DNA from: Zygaena filipendulae
Lineage: Eukaryota; Arthropoda; Insecta; Lepidoptera; Zygaenidae
Reading direction: 5' to 3'
Assembly: GCA_907165275.2 (NCBI GenBank)
Contig: OU015662.1
Coordinates: 5,277,501-5,341,500, forward strand
DNA length: 64,000 nt
Positions 1 to 15,000 of the stretch are shown here, piece after piece; position 1 is the first letter of the stretch; each line of letters opens with the position of its first letter. A model generated the notes under the pieces. It was not told the DNA's origin and ran no database searches. It worked only from the letters and a program-made list of their open reading frames with translations. The position numbers were made by a program, and so were the translations under genes.

Positions 1-96
1 TTATACACTTGGTGACGCTAGTTTCACCACTGTAAGGGCCTTGAAAAGCCGAGCCAACATTATCATTTATCGGTGATTTTAATTAAGTTTTTTTAC

Positions 97-3000
97 CTAT
101 GATCCGGTACTGCAGCCACAGTGACGAGCGAGAGCATGTGCATTCCAGCTGTCATCGCGGACAGGATGTGCAGGACGAACTGGAAACACTGGTACCGACC
201 GAAGTCACCTGAAAACGATCATAAATTCTCTTTAGTCTTTATAAACTACAAATGGACGACCTACTCAATACTCATGTCATTCTTAGCAAGTGATGCTAGT
301 GTGCTGAGTATACGTTTTAAACGTTATGTGCCAGAAAGGTGCCAGACGAAAAGTATTCACGGTCCATCTGGACGCATACCTTTACGTATTACGTCCCGCC
401 AAAGTCATGCAGCACGATGAAAAACCTCAGTGAATAGTTTTGACCACAGAGCAAATAAATTAACTCGAGAGGACAGCCGATGCAAAGGAAAATTTCTTTT
501 GCTGCCATCTCAAGTATATTTACAAGAAAATTCCCAAAACTGTGAACTTTGAAAACATAACCATAAAGCGTTTAGTTTTCTTTACGTTAGTGAATGTTTT
601 TGTGCGTGATGAATAGTTTTGTGTGCGAAAATCACCCGGCGACACTGGTTTTCATCTGTTTTCATACTAAACTAAGTTGATGTCCCTTCTATCTGTTATT
701 TTCTGTTCTGTGGTTTTGACGTACGTCAAAGTTGCTGGCTGGATTTGAATTATTAACGACGAACGTTCGTCAAAATTTTTCACTGTCGCTTGGCCGTGAA
801 TAAGAAGTTTCAGACATAACCACTGTAAATAAAGTTTAGACGCATTCGGCGCACACTAGTAGATATAGTAGGTATAACACGACTGACGGCCGCGGCTTAA
901 ATTTCTGAACAATAGCATTACGTAGAAGTATACACAATATCCATACTAATAAATTATAATTTAAATGTGAAAGTAACTCTGAATGTCGGTCTGTTACCTT
1001 TACTGTCCTATCCATCCTGTACCTCAACCGATCGTCATAAATTTTTGCATAAACGTTGTCAAGGGAAAAGGACATAGGGTACTTTTTATTAGAGATGAAA
1101 CGGATAGTGGTTTGGCCGGATCTTGGATATTCGGCAAGTTGCGAGGCCGGAGCGCCTGATATCCGACATGATGAACGAGATCGGCAATATTTGGGCGCGT
1201 TCGGGTGTTATCGCCAAACGGACAAACAAAAAAATGCGGGAAATTTAGCATTTATTCACCACAATTTCCCACTTGTTAATTTTGAGTAGGTACTAAACTT
1301 AATTAATAAAACAAACCTTTTTGACGTGCGATTATAAAATAAACGGTGTCCATAACTTATTGTGGTATGATTTGCCTTGTGTATAAAATATTTTTTTGGA
1401 TTTTACTATCCGGAATCCGGCCGAATTCTGAATTACTATCCGGTATCCGGCCATAAACAAAGTCAGATAGACCGGATAATACAGAGATAAAACGCAGTAA
1501 AGTTTAGGGTGGGGGCTCGTGACGTCACAGGTCACTAACCGCTTAAAGGCCTTTTGCACATTATCAGACAAGAACATCAGACAAGAAAAAATTTAGTAGG
1601 CATGTGCGTGTCTTATCCGACATAAGAAAAATTTCTTGTGATATGTATGGTCTCATATAACAATAAACCGCGGGGCACAACTATAGTAAGTAAGTATCCC
1701 TATACTTATACAAATAACTGTTTTTTTTTTGGCAGATTTTACAGTTTTTACGTACCTAAGTATATTTTATCATCCCAGTTTAACAACGCCATCTACTGTT
1801 AAGTAGCTTTAGTGTTACTGTGTCGGTAAAGCAGCACCAAACACTCATTTTTTATTGCCTGAAAACACGGATGAAACGACGTTTTCTAACAATGAAACCT
1901 AACTTGATCGATTAAGCGCCCCCGAAACGCCCTGCATACTAAATTTCATGAAAATCGTTGGAGCCGTTAAAGGTAAGTAGATAGATAGATTCCTGAATAA
2001 GCAAAACAGAAAAGATTAATTAATCTCTGTGAATAATATAAAATATCTGGGTCACCGAGCTTCGCTCGTTGTGTATAGCGCCATCTGTTCTTACGTAGAA
2101 AAACAAACACTCGTTTTTCATTGCCTGAAAACACGGATAAAACGACGTTTTCTAAAAATGAAGCTCGTTTAAAGATAGTTAAATGACAGTGAAAGGACAA
2201 ATCTTTAGTTAGTTGACGTAGTGTACTTTGGAAGAAAAATTGCGTAGTTTATTGACGTCTTTTACCTACTCATATACAAAGCAATTTAGCAACTAAATGA
2301 ACAGTATACACATCTGAGTAAATATATGCATTATAACCACCGTGAACGTCTGCAAATAACTATCATATACAATGTCATCTCTGCCTATTGTAAGTTGACT
2401 CTAAATAATAATTCTTGTGCCATTATTGAAATAGTAGCTTCAGAAGTAAAAACCATTTTTAACCGACTTCCAAAAAGGAGAAGGTTCTATGTTCGATTGT
2501 ATGTATGTTTTTTTTCACAGTGTAGTTTTATGTCGCGGGCAAATTTTACAATTCGTCCCTTTACAAACAGCCGGTTTTGTACATAATGCCGAGGACAGAT
2601 ATTGTTACTATTTCTTATTTTCGAGCACGGAATTATACGGAATGGAGATGTTGACTATTTTTGAAAATCAAAATTCTAGTTAGTCCATCAGTTGAAAATA
2701 AAAACACAATAGACACGTATTTTTTTGCTTTTTCAAATAGATTAAAATATACAAAGATAAAGCGCATTAAAGTTTAGGCTATTTTTTTATTTTTAGCCCG
2801 TCGTGTAGATTCATAAAAAAATTTAGACATGTATTTTTTCACGTAAGCAAAAAATAACGGAGATACATTGAGTTGAAATTTCGCGTGACGTCACTAGCCA
2901 GTGCAGTTTTTATGGGGGCTTACAGCGGTTAATGACGTCACTAGCCCCCAACCTTAAACTTCAATGCACTATATCTATGTATATTTTCATTATTTTGAAA

Positions 3001-6000
3001 AACAAAAAATACGTGTCCAACATTTTTTATTAATCTACAAACCGGACTAATTAGAATTTTGATTTTCAAAAGTTGTCAACATCCCTATTTCCGATGCGCG
3101 AGCACCCATCAGACAACGCATTTTCTTTCCTAGTCACAAAATAGGTACCGGTCGTTTGCAAACAGACGAATTACTTAAGTATATAATACTCCACCGATAT
3201 ACATATTATTATGATATACTTATTATTATCCCTACTAATAATGTATACGTACATGTGAATATAAGTTTGTTTGATTAATAATAGTAGATTAGTGGCCAAG
3301 GGCTGTAAGGCATCAATTGCAGCCCGAGCGCCTATAGTTCGAGGGTGCAATTGATGCTTACACCCGAGCTAACTACTCTGCTTTACATCTCGATGGTGAG
3401 GTATAAAGTAGGAAAAAACCGGCATTACAAGAATATAACATTTTATTAATGTTTTTTTTTCAAGAACGAAATTGAGCTTCGCCGTTCGATATTTAAAATT
3501 GATGACTATTATACTCGAATACGAAGACAAGGCTGAATAGCGAAGCGACCTTTTTTGTCATTGGGCTGAATGCATGATGTCTATTGCCAGTATGATGGCT
3601 AGATGTACGCGAACTTTTTGAAAGAGTGAAGTTTTTTTTTTTAATTGCTTACCGCCCTAGGGCTTTTCTAGTTACATTATTACCCTAGAGCGCTAACTGG
3701 TCACCTACCCCCAAATGGAGCTTCCCATTTGGGGGTAATAAGGACCTACTTACCGAATATGAGAGATGTAAAATTATTTTCACACCACATGCTCGACAAT
3801 GCCGAATTATATGTCATGTAAACCTTACCGAAAGCAAGACATTATATCTCTTGGCTTTAGCCGGGTTATAATGTTCTATTGAATTTCATTATAACCCGCT
3901 GGTCAATAATGTGATTTTCACTTTCATAATTCTTATTGCTATGTCCATAACGTCTCATTTCGCTAAACAGAATGTGTTCTCAGCGGACGCGGCCAACTCG
4001 ATTTTCGAAGACCGAAGCCGTGGCCCACTAGATTCGCAGTGAGACGAACTTCATTTGTTTGTCAAATCGAGTAGGCCACGCCAGCTGAAAGAAGTGGCTA
4101 TATAGGATCTACTAAGCCTGGTTTTTTATTGCCTCGCATTATGTGAGAAAAGTAGAGTATATACCACAGGGATAAAACTGTTTTTTTCTTGGGCGCTTGA
4201 ATCCCTCACTGCACTCAGGACTCAATCTTAATTCCCTCCCTTTGGTCGGGAATTAACTTATAACACCCTCGCTGCGCTCGGGAGTTAAATTTGGAGTCCT
4301 TCGTTATGTTCAGGATTCAATGTAGCGCCCGTGACATAAAACAGTGCTTTATCCCCTTGGTGTATAATCTACTATTGTAACGCTTACACGTCTAACTACT
4401 CAACCGATCGTCACGAAATTTTGTATTCACGTTGTCACTCCATGGGTCATAGAGGCCATGACAACGTGACCCTATAGACCATGGACATAGGTTACTTTTT
4501 ACAATTCCGAAATTAACGCGACCGAAACCGCGGGGAACAGCTAGTGGATAATAATTCGACAGGATCTAATTCAATGACACGAGACTTGAAACTCGATGCT
4601 ATTTGTGATCATGTTGTCTCTAGGTCATGCACAATATTTAAAAAAAGAAAGTCGTTTTCGTCCACAGTCGGCTGCGTAGTCTGGTCTCGTAAGTCGTATC
4701 TACGAGTACAGTCTGCAGCAGAAATATCTACTTAAACTCTTTTGACAGACGTTGAATGTTATTGCGATTGTACAGGTTCGTGAGTAATACTGACAAAAGT
4801 ACTGACTATACATACAGTACACGGACCGGACCGTAGATAGATAACATATAAATATGTATAATAAAACTTGATGAGCAAGCGTTACGTGGGTCACTGTGGG
4901 TCAACGCAGAGCAGCGCCTTATCAAATACATAATAATGTGTTAATAGTATTGAAGAATATTATAATATGTTATATTTACTATAATCTATACTTATAATAA
5001 AACTGTAGAAAGGTCAATTCTGTACATTAAATATTTATCCAAAATTAATATTGGAGGATGAATGGTGATCGATACTGATGCCAAAAATGCAATCAGTAAT
5101 TTTTTTGTCTGTCTGTTTGTCTGTCTGTCTGTCTTTATGTGCACGCATGGGTCAAAAACTACTGAAGGGATTTTAACTTGGTACGATTGTAGTCCATACT
5201 CCTGGGCAGGTTATAGGCTATACGAGAACATAACGCTAAGACACATAGGAGCTGAGCAGTGACGATAAATTTGAAGCAAGTCGGATAAAAATCCGCTTTC
5301 GCATACGTTTACTCAATCACGCAAAAAAGGCTGATCGAATTTGGATGAAATTTGGCATGCACGTTGTCAGGGGTACAGAGAAGGATATAGATATAACTTT
5401 TATCCCGGAATTGCCGCAGAAACTCCGAAATTACCGCGGGTGAAACCGCGGGGCACAGCTAGTATGTACTATAATATTCTTAATTTTTATTATTCCTTGC
5501 GGTTTCATGCACGTTAATTTGGGATTTCTCGCTGGAACTCCATGAAATCCGTTCTTAGCTCACACACAGTGTTTTAAGGTAACAGTCCATAAAATACGCA
5601 CCTGCCAAAAGTCAGTTTCACAGGTTTACGTAATTATCGAGATTTCGTGTTTAGTCAGCGTGTCAGCGACGTTCCGCTTATACAGATAGTTGAAATTAAG
5701 GGTGTATCAGGTTAGTTTGAACGAGGGACGTTCCGACGGAATGAAACCCTCGATAATACATGTTTAGGTGTATAATCTTTTTTTTTAACTGACAAATAGA
5801 GAAACTGAAGTAAAACCCCCTGTTTTTTATATGTAGATATTTGATTTGATAGATTGTTTATTATAAAATTTGTTGTTATACGTTTATGTAATTAGTGCAT
5901 TTTATATCTACTACTATGCCGTTTTCTCTTCTAGTGACGAACATTGTAGTTATTACATTTCGTCAATATCTAAACATAGTAGGTAGGTACCAATAGGTAT

Positions 6001-9000
6001 GTATGGTAAAACTATTAGGTACCTACAAGAACAATAACGTAAAACTAGCGTCTAGCATGAATGTCGTGTAATGTCGGACCGGCAAAACTCTAGTTTACCA
6101 CAATCAACCAATCTACACAATTTGCGAATAGGTAATGCAGTCTTACCTAAGTGTTTGCCTTACTTAGGAATTATTCCTATTTATCCATCACTAGCCGTTA
6201 CCCTCGGCTTTGTTCACGTTTTCGGGATTTCCCCGGGAATGGGCTAGTTGACTATTTTTTTGTTACCGGACGAATTAGAATTTTGATTTTCAAAAGTCGT
6301 CAACGTTCCTGTTAACGATAAAGTGTTAATTCAGAACATATTCTTTTTGTGTGCAAAATATCATCCAAAATCGTCAAGAGTTTCAGCGCAGGCAGTAACA
6401 AACATACTAACTCACACACACACATTCACAAAGTTTCATATTTGTTTGTGTGATTTACGTAGCGTAATTAGAGCATAAACATTAATCCACATTTAATTAT
6501 TAGCAGTACATACGTATGTGTCTGTGTGCAGATGGGTTTTATATCTATAAATAAAAATAGGTATAATCTGTACGAATAATAATAAACAGTAAAAAATTGT
6601 TGTTTGTTTGTAGGGGGGTAATTCACGCCAGGGGAACCGCGGGTAACGGCTAGTTACATAATAAATGTACGAATTTAAAGTTTCGTGAGACATAATAGGT
6701 ACCTATTATTAAAGCTATATGTATGTAAATAATATGTAAAGTGACTTACTCACGGTTATAGAAGCGGTCACGGTAAGCCGCTATATAGTAGTTAGTGTTA
6801 ATAAAATTAATATATGTAACTACTAGCTGTAGGTACGCCACGGTTTCACTCGCGTAAGTTTCGGAAATCCCGCAGGAACTATTTTCTTCTAAAATAAATT
6901 TAACCCAAGTTACTCCTTATAACATTAGCTATCTGCCAGTGAAAGTTCTGTTAAAATCGGTCCAGCCGTTTCAGAGATTAGCTGGAACAAACACACAGAT
7001 AGACAGACAGACAGCTGACAGACAAAAATAAAATGTTTTTTTTTAATGTACCCACGTACCTTATCTAGTACGGTTCCCTATACATTTTCATATGCATTAT
7101 TAGTGAAATGCTGTTAATTTGGAATTACAAATAGACAAACAACAGGTGATGCGCCAAATACAAATAAATAGTCAATCATCATCATAGTTATCACCATTTT
7201 AGTTAAGCACGTCATTGTTTAAAGAACTGTTTGCCTAGGATGAGATTTCTTACCGACTAATTCCGATTTGTCAACAGCCCACTCGTAACTGCACATTTAG
7301 TTCTGTTATTTCAGTGCTCAGTATTTATTAAATTATCCATTTTTTTTTTTTTTTTTGTTTACTTTACAGCTAAGTTTTAACTGCCGAACTTGTTGAAAAA
7401 TTTGCATAATGTAAACGATACAAATGTGTTTCGCTCACTGTCTGTACCGCGATTAGCATCCGTTGCATACAGATTAAAGTAGGTAAAGTGAAGATAATAA
7501 AACTGCTACTTTTTCACACTTTAACGGATCGTACCCGGTCATTTATATAATAACGTATTCCGTATTCTAAAAGAAACATACCTATATACACTCCCGGACA
7601 CCGGAATTAAACCTATACGTATATTTGGGTTTGGCCTCACTCTTTAAAAAAAAATGCATTTTAAACACAGTTACAGCTGAGAAAATATCCAAGGTACTTT
7701 ACTAACATATTTCTCCGATGAGTGATTCTAAAAGTTATAGTATTCCTAACTATACCTATTAAAAGTTCAATGCTCGTTCTGATAACGCTTAGTTATTATA
7801 ATAAAACACAAATATGAAAAATATAATAAAATTATCAACTTGCAAACATAAAGGTAACAGCAAAATGGCTAACAGCGCTGCCGTTAACTTCGTAAAAAAG
7901 ATAAAAATAAATACGCATGTTCTGGAAATAGGTAGGTACTATTGTAATCAACTTATAATAATGGGCTAGTTGATAAAAATTTTTTTTAGTCCGTCTTGTA
8001 GATTATTAAAAAATATTAGACATCAATTTGAAAAAGCAAAAAAAATACCTGTCTATTGTTTTTTTTATTTTCTAACTGACTAATTGGAATTTTGATTTTC
8101 AAAAGTCGTCAACATCCCTATTACCTATATCATTAATTATTGTTTTGAAACTTAGAAAACTATTATATTTCTGGACATTAAAAGCATGTGGTCGGATCTC
8201 AACATCCAACCAAACTACTTCTTAACACTAAAATACCTACTGAAATATTTAGTATTTTAGTGTTAATGTCGGATGTCGGATTCAACATCCGACCTTATTA
8301 AGCTTTAATTTCCAGATTTTACGACGCAATGTCATTATTGTCTAGCTTCGATCTGTCTTCAGTGAATTGATGTGAATAAATAATGTAGTTAAGTAAATTG
8401 CAAAGAGTAAAAACGTTATTTAAAATTAACTAGAACCATAATGTCCATAACAATTCATCGGACTATACCTACAAAGTACACTGTTACAATGACTGTTAAA
8501 ATAATGAAGTATGTAATTATAGGATTTATGAATTATTGGCATCCAGCGACTATTCCTTTTTCATACCTACATGAAGATATAGCTTGGAAGAAGCGTTGCT
8601 GGAACTCAAATTATAATCCCAACAAAAACATTTTCATGTAAAATGTTGCCAAGACGAGACCATATACTAGCACTTTCAAAAAATTATCAGATCTTATGTA
8701 GAGTCAAGCTTCTAACTCTACACGCCCTAAATCTAAAAGGGCTAACTTCACAAACTCTACACCTTGGCTAAAATATGAGAACTAAAAGTATGAGAACTAT
8801 GCAATTAAAACTTTACCTATATATTTAATAAGTCTGCTATTGACAACATATCCCGAAAATTTTGTTTATCTGGTATAATCCAGACCTAAGTTACAAGGAT
8901 TCAAAAAAACGAAGAAGCGCTTCGAGGAGAAAAGTTAAGTAGTGCTCCCGCTTCGCTTGGCTCGTCTTGAAGGGGGCACTACCATGTCCCCAGATACCCA

Positions 9001-12000
9001 ATTGCACTTGATTAAATAGGTAGGTAGATACTATTACTGTTGCACCTTAGGTAGGTAGTAGCTTTCTTTGATATAATTTACGATTGCAATCGGAAACATC
9101 AGAAACATGATGGTTTTGCGGTACATAATCATGCTCATTTTGATACCTACCTACAATTTCTAGCGATCATCAAACGGTGATTTCAACAGCAGAAATTGTA
9201 GCTGTCTAAGGGTGTAACATGTTTCAGATAACGTGGACACTGGATATTATAATAAAATGTTATATTGTCACGTTAGTTTTTTTGTTTCTCTTTTGTTATT
9301 TAAAAGTACAACAGTCGCTGCCGCAGCTAGGAAAACATCCTGAATCCTCTCAGCGACGACATTGTGAATGGCACAGCACTGAAGGACGAGAAACCACAAT
9401 GGTTAGTTAAATAAAAATTGTTATAGTATTGCTTTATTATTCTAATGTGTACAGTATTGTTTTATGTTGCAATGTTGAATAACAAGGTTACATAATGTGG
9501 ACGTGTTATATAATATAACACAAGTTATCTTAAATGTTACCTACATAGTCTGTACGCACCGTAAAAATGATTAATTTATCGCAAAACCGATATAATTCCG
9601 ACTGAAATCGAAAAATGGTAGCATTAAGTTATTGGGAATAATGATACCGAAGACAAAACAACAGAATCTGTATATTTGCTTTTTTTAATGCATCACACAC
9701 TTACTAAACAAAATTAAATCCGACCTTTCGTAGATGCCATGGCAATCTCGTCTCATGACATGAATTTTCATTTCATTTTACAACTAGATACTGCCCGCGA
9801 TTGTACGTTTTCTTATAGTACCTAAATCTTAATATATATAAATCAAGTGTCACGTTGTTCGTCCGCGATGGACTCCGAAACTACTGAACGGATTTTGATA
9901 AAATTTTGTAAACATTTATGATATGGTCCAACTTAAAAGTCGCGGAGGACGGACAGTTATATTATGTATGTCTAAAAGTTACCCGGCTACTTAGCCGGTA
10001 TCATACAGGTGATGTTTTTATGGATTTTCGGGATTTTCAATAAAATTGGCGGTACTTGCTACTTTAGATTTTTCATTTTATTGTTAACAAGCTATAGGCC
10101 ACAGCCCATAACTCACGATGTTAAAATATGAGTCTTCAGTCTGGTCTAAAATTGTAAGCTCGGTGTGTGTACTTTTGTATCCCGGAATTCCCGCGGGATA
10201 TCAGACATTAACGCGGGTGAAACCGCGGGGCACAGCTAGTGTACAATAATTATAAAAATCATCAATTTTTCTAGTAAAAATTCTATAGGTATTTATTGTT
10301 TAAAACTTTAAAAAAAAAATATCGAAACTAATAGTAATTGTAAAAAATGTTTTGTATATGTTGTTATTTTATGGTGTCATTTAACGGCCTTCGTTTCTGA
10401 GTTTGTAGTTGCAGAATAAAGATAGAGGCAATAGTAACTGTTTCACAAGGACTCCTAGATTGATTCATTCTCAGAAAAAGCTACATATGTATTTGTATAT
10501 TATTGCTAGGTACTTTTGAAGCTATTTATAATATTGAAGAAACTCAATTTTTCTAGTTGGTAGGTACATAAGTAAAATTTAATATAAAGTTGGACAATAA
10601 AACATACGCGTCGAATTGAAAACCTCCTCCTTTTTTGAAAGTCGGTTAACTAAGTCGGGGTACTAAGCCACGAGCACTGACAAATTATATTTATTTAAAA
10701 CATATTATTCTTTATTTATATTTTTATATTTTTTTCATTACAACAATAAAATGACTAGAAGAATTTACAAAAATTTCAGTGGCATTTTGCGTTTTCAAAA
10801 ACAATAACTTTTGTTAAATACTTGAACAACTATCCTGCTTAATTATAGGTAAGTAAGTATTCATGACTAAAGACAATGACCTCGAAAATAATTATTATGT
10901 AACGAAGCACATTACAGACACACAGCTGATCATAATTTTGAATGTAATAGGTAAGAAAAACCAATAAAACATTTTGATAAAATCCCCTTGCAGTTTAAAT
11001 TCATAAGTACCTACACATAGTCACATACCAATTACGACATTAGAAACATATTAAGAATAGCTGTTCCCCGCAGTTCCACTCGCGTTAATTTCAGAGATCC
11101 TGCGGTAATTCTGGGATAAAAAGTACCCTATGTCCTTCTTTACAGGGAACCACGTGACAACGTGCATGCAAAATTTCATGATGATCGGTTGTTGGTTCCA
11201 TACAAATTTTGCAACCCCTTTTCACCCCCTTAGGGGTTGAATTTTCAAAAATCCATTTTTAGCGCACACCTACGTCATTTAAGGGGTATTTGTGCGAAAT
11301 TTCATGATTCTAGACCTAGTGGTTTCAGCTGTACGTTGATCGACCAGTCACTCAGTTTCTGCTTTTATATAAGCAGTATATAGATTGTGTAAATGTTTAA
11401 ATCTATATATTGTATTATAAAAATGAATCCCTATTTCCCTTAGTCACGGCATCTCGCGTGAACGGCTGGACCGATCAGCGTTAAATGCATACACGTTGTC
11501 AGGGGTAGATACAGAGAAGGACAAAGAGTACTATTTTATCCCGAAATTCCTGCGGAAACTCCTTTATTACCGCGGCTAAACCACGGGGGACAGCTATAGT
11601 AATAATTAATTATACAATTCATAGTTGTCTTGAACAAAGAATCTGTTACGTGTATAGTGTTATAACGACTCTTTCAAGATTATTTGAACAAGATAATATG
11701 ATAAATAATTTTGTAAGTATGCCATTGCCAACTGTTTCAAAAATAAACATAATATTATTGGCTTGCTACGTTTACAAGTTTTCAGTAGCTGAAACGTAGG
11801 TATATCATAGAGAAATTCTTCTACGTACCCATTTTTCATTGATTCTTTTGATATACAGACACATAAGACTAGAAAGTTAAAAATAAAGCAGAAACACACT
11901 CATCGTTATATGGAATTTACTGTCTAGTTTCGAGTTATTTAATAGTTTCAAAATGAAATAAGATTTTGAAACTTTAGCTAATAAGTTGTTCGGAATGGAA

Positions 12001-15000
12001 GAAACTAAAATATTAGGTATACATATTATTTTCTTAACAATAACACCATTCCATAGTTTACCATTAAGTAGGTACCTATTAATTCCCAGAATTTCATCCA
12101 ATGAGACGATTATATGTCAAATGGCACAATAGTAAAATAGGTACCTATGTGTTTTATTTCAAGTCAACGGATACGATTCCTGGATAAGATTTTCTTTTTT
12201 ATCTGAATAATATGCAACTTTCTTTTTATTAATAACGCCACTTCGTCTTTGAGCAGTTTTCACTATCGATTTGGGCATTTTGATCCAACCGTATACCTAC
12301 TACATACTTATATTGTACATATATAAGATTTTCGTGTTCAAGCCTATATTTATTTTGTTTGCATAGAGCTTAGGGTATGTATACACATCTGGTGAACGCG
12401 CTGAGATTACGCCCGCGCCACTCGCGTGCACATTAATTAGCGTTATTAATTTATTCACGACTAGCTATTCCCGTGGTTTCACCCACGATAATTTCAAAGT
12501 TCCCGCGGGAATTCCAGGATAAATTATACGTATAAACCTTCCTCTAGAATCACTCTATCTATTGATGAAAACCGCATGAAAATCCCTTCAGTAGCTTTTG
12601 AGTTCATCGCGAACAGACAGACAGATAGACAATCAGACGCGACGGCGGACTTTGTTTTATAATACGTAAGGAATAAGGATGCATTCGCCAGATGTGGACG
12701 CTCCCTTACCCGTTTGGCAAAGCTACGACGCAACTAAAGACGATGCCGCGGCCGGTGTGACGCGGGCCACAGTTACGACATTTTGTAGACATCGATACAC
12801 GCCTACGCATATTTAGGTTAGTTTTTCAGAGCTTCTTAGTTGTCTCACACTTATAGGAACAAATTTTGCTACAAAACTTTCCTAATTTTTGTATAGACAG
12901 GTTGAAAATGATATTGGGCAGCAAAGCTGTATCTACAATCAATGCAAGAATGAATAATTTTGTGTAGGTAATAGTAATTAGATCCTGCTGTTGTCTGCGC
13001 TAGTGTAGTGATTTCATAGAAAACTCACCAAGTCTAACTCGGTAACTACTCAACTCATGTGGTCATCTGTACCTGAAGGAAAGCACTTTCAAAACCTCTT
13101 CTGAATTGCCTCATTGCAATTAATACGAGGTATGTATAGACTAATCTAGAGACCAGACCACACTGGCATATTCCAACAGACTCCGAACTAGACTACAATA
13201 AAGTATAAAAAGGCTGTTAGAAATTTTCAAATATTATGAAAAGTGAACCCAGCATCTGATTGCTTCTCATTACGATATTTTCGTAATGCGGCTTGAAAGA
13301 AAGTTTCTCGTCAAACAAAAAGTCTAGTTAGCAATAGAATTCCTAATCAGTACTTTCGAATCGAAAATGTAGTTATACTCTGTAAAAGAAACCACAAAAC
13401 ACTTATCCGCATTTAGCGTCATCTTTTTAGATTTACTCAAGGATGCTATAGTACGGAGGCCGCCCTGCAATTTCTCGCACTCAGCTAGGCCGTTGACAGT
13501 TGTAAAAATCTTCAAATCATCTGCTTATAATAGTAGGGACTCACATGAAAGATGTTCAATCATATATCAAAAAGAGTGGGCCTAGATGTGATCCCTGCGG
13601 CACGCTAGAGTGTATAGGCGATGAAAATGATACAAAACCTTTCAAAGCAACTGACTGACTTCTAATATTCAAGTGAGACTCAACCCATCTTAAAAGATTG
13701 CCGCACACCCCACACGCAGAAAGTTTTTGTCAAAGAAGTGAATGGTTTACTTTGTCGAACGCCTTGGAGAAATCTGTTTAGATAGAATCTACTTGCGAAC
13801 TTTGGGAGAATGCATTAGGTACAAAGAAAATTTCAATTTAATTCATTAAAAGTTTACCGTTTTTTATAACGTTTCGTGTCCGTAGTCCATGCATAATTAC
13901 TATTTTAAATGCAAAATTTATTCGTTATAATTCTCTGTTACTCGTCTGTAATCCTTTGATAGCCAGGTATATTTATGCAATATACATATCGTATCTACTA
14001 TCTTTTATCATTAGTGTTTAAATAATGCATACATAACTTTTTTTATATTGTTGTCATTTTCAAATTCAATCAATTACTGTAAGTAGGTAGGTAAGTATCT
14101 ATATTTTTCGAGATAAAAATATATTATAAATAATTATGTAGATAAGCATGTTGCCGGGGTATAAAAATTAAAATTATATTAAGTCCATCAGTCAAAAATA
14201 ATTTACACGTAATATATTTTGCTTTTTCTAATGAATGACAAAATAGATAAAGCGCATTATAGTTTAGGAGAGGAGGGCTCGTGAGTCGTAAAGTCATGAC
14301 CGCGTATAAAATGTACCAAAATTTTCCGTCACTCGACGACGTTTCGACTCTACCAACGTACCTAATCGCCGACCACCGTCACTTTTTTTTATAACATAAA
14401 AAAAGAAAAAAAATTCAATATTTTTTATTAACCTACATGACGAATTAAGAACTAAAATTTAAATATTAGCCTATTTTTTACTTATTATAATAGCACTTTA
14501 TGATATCGGAATCTAGCAGTGAAAGATATAAGGAGCCACATGCACACCTTAGGATTGAACAGATTTACATTTATTGAAATAATAAAAAACAACATAATTA
14601 TACTCACTTAAAATCTATAAATAGGTACATCTGTATCTATACATATATACTATAAATAAAATTGAAGCGTCTGCTTGTAATTACAAATTAACAGCTTTTC
14701 ACCAAATGCATAAGAAAGTATGTACCTACCTAGTACCTACGGTAGGTACTTACATAAAAAAATATTTTTTTAATTGTTTTTCTGTCTATCTGTTTGTTCC
14801 GGCTAATCTCTGAAATGGCTGGACCGATTTTAGCAGGATTTTCACTGACAGATAGCTGATGTTTTAAGGAATAACTTAAGCTACATTTATTTTAGAAAAA
14901 AATAGTTCTTGTGGGAATTCCGAAACTCACGCGGATGAAACCATCGGGCACAGCTAGTTAGTAATAAAACTACCATACTGCATTTATCTACTCTTAATTT

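Noticed and set aside
121..420. 99-aa plus-strand frame
   Set aside because: It starts at GTG and covers the antisense of a well-supported SLC22 exon plus intron.
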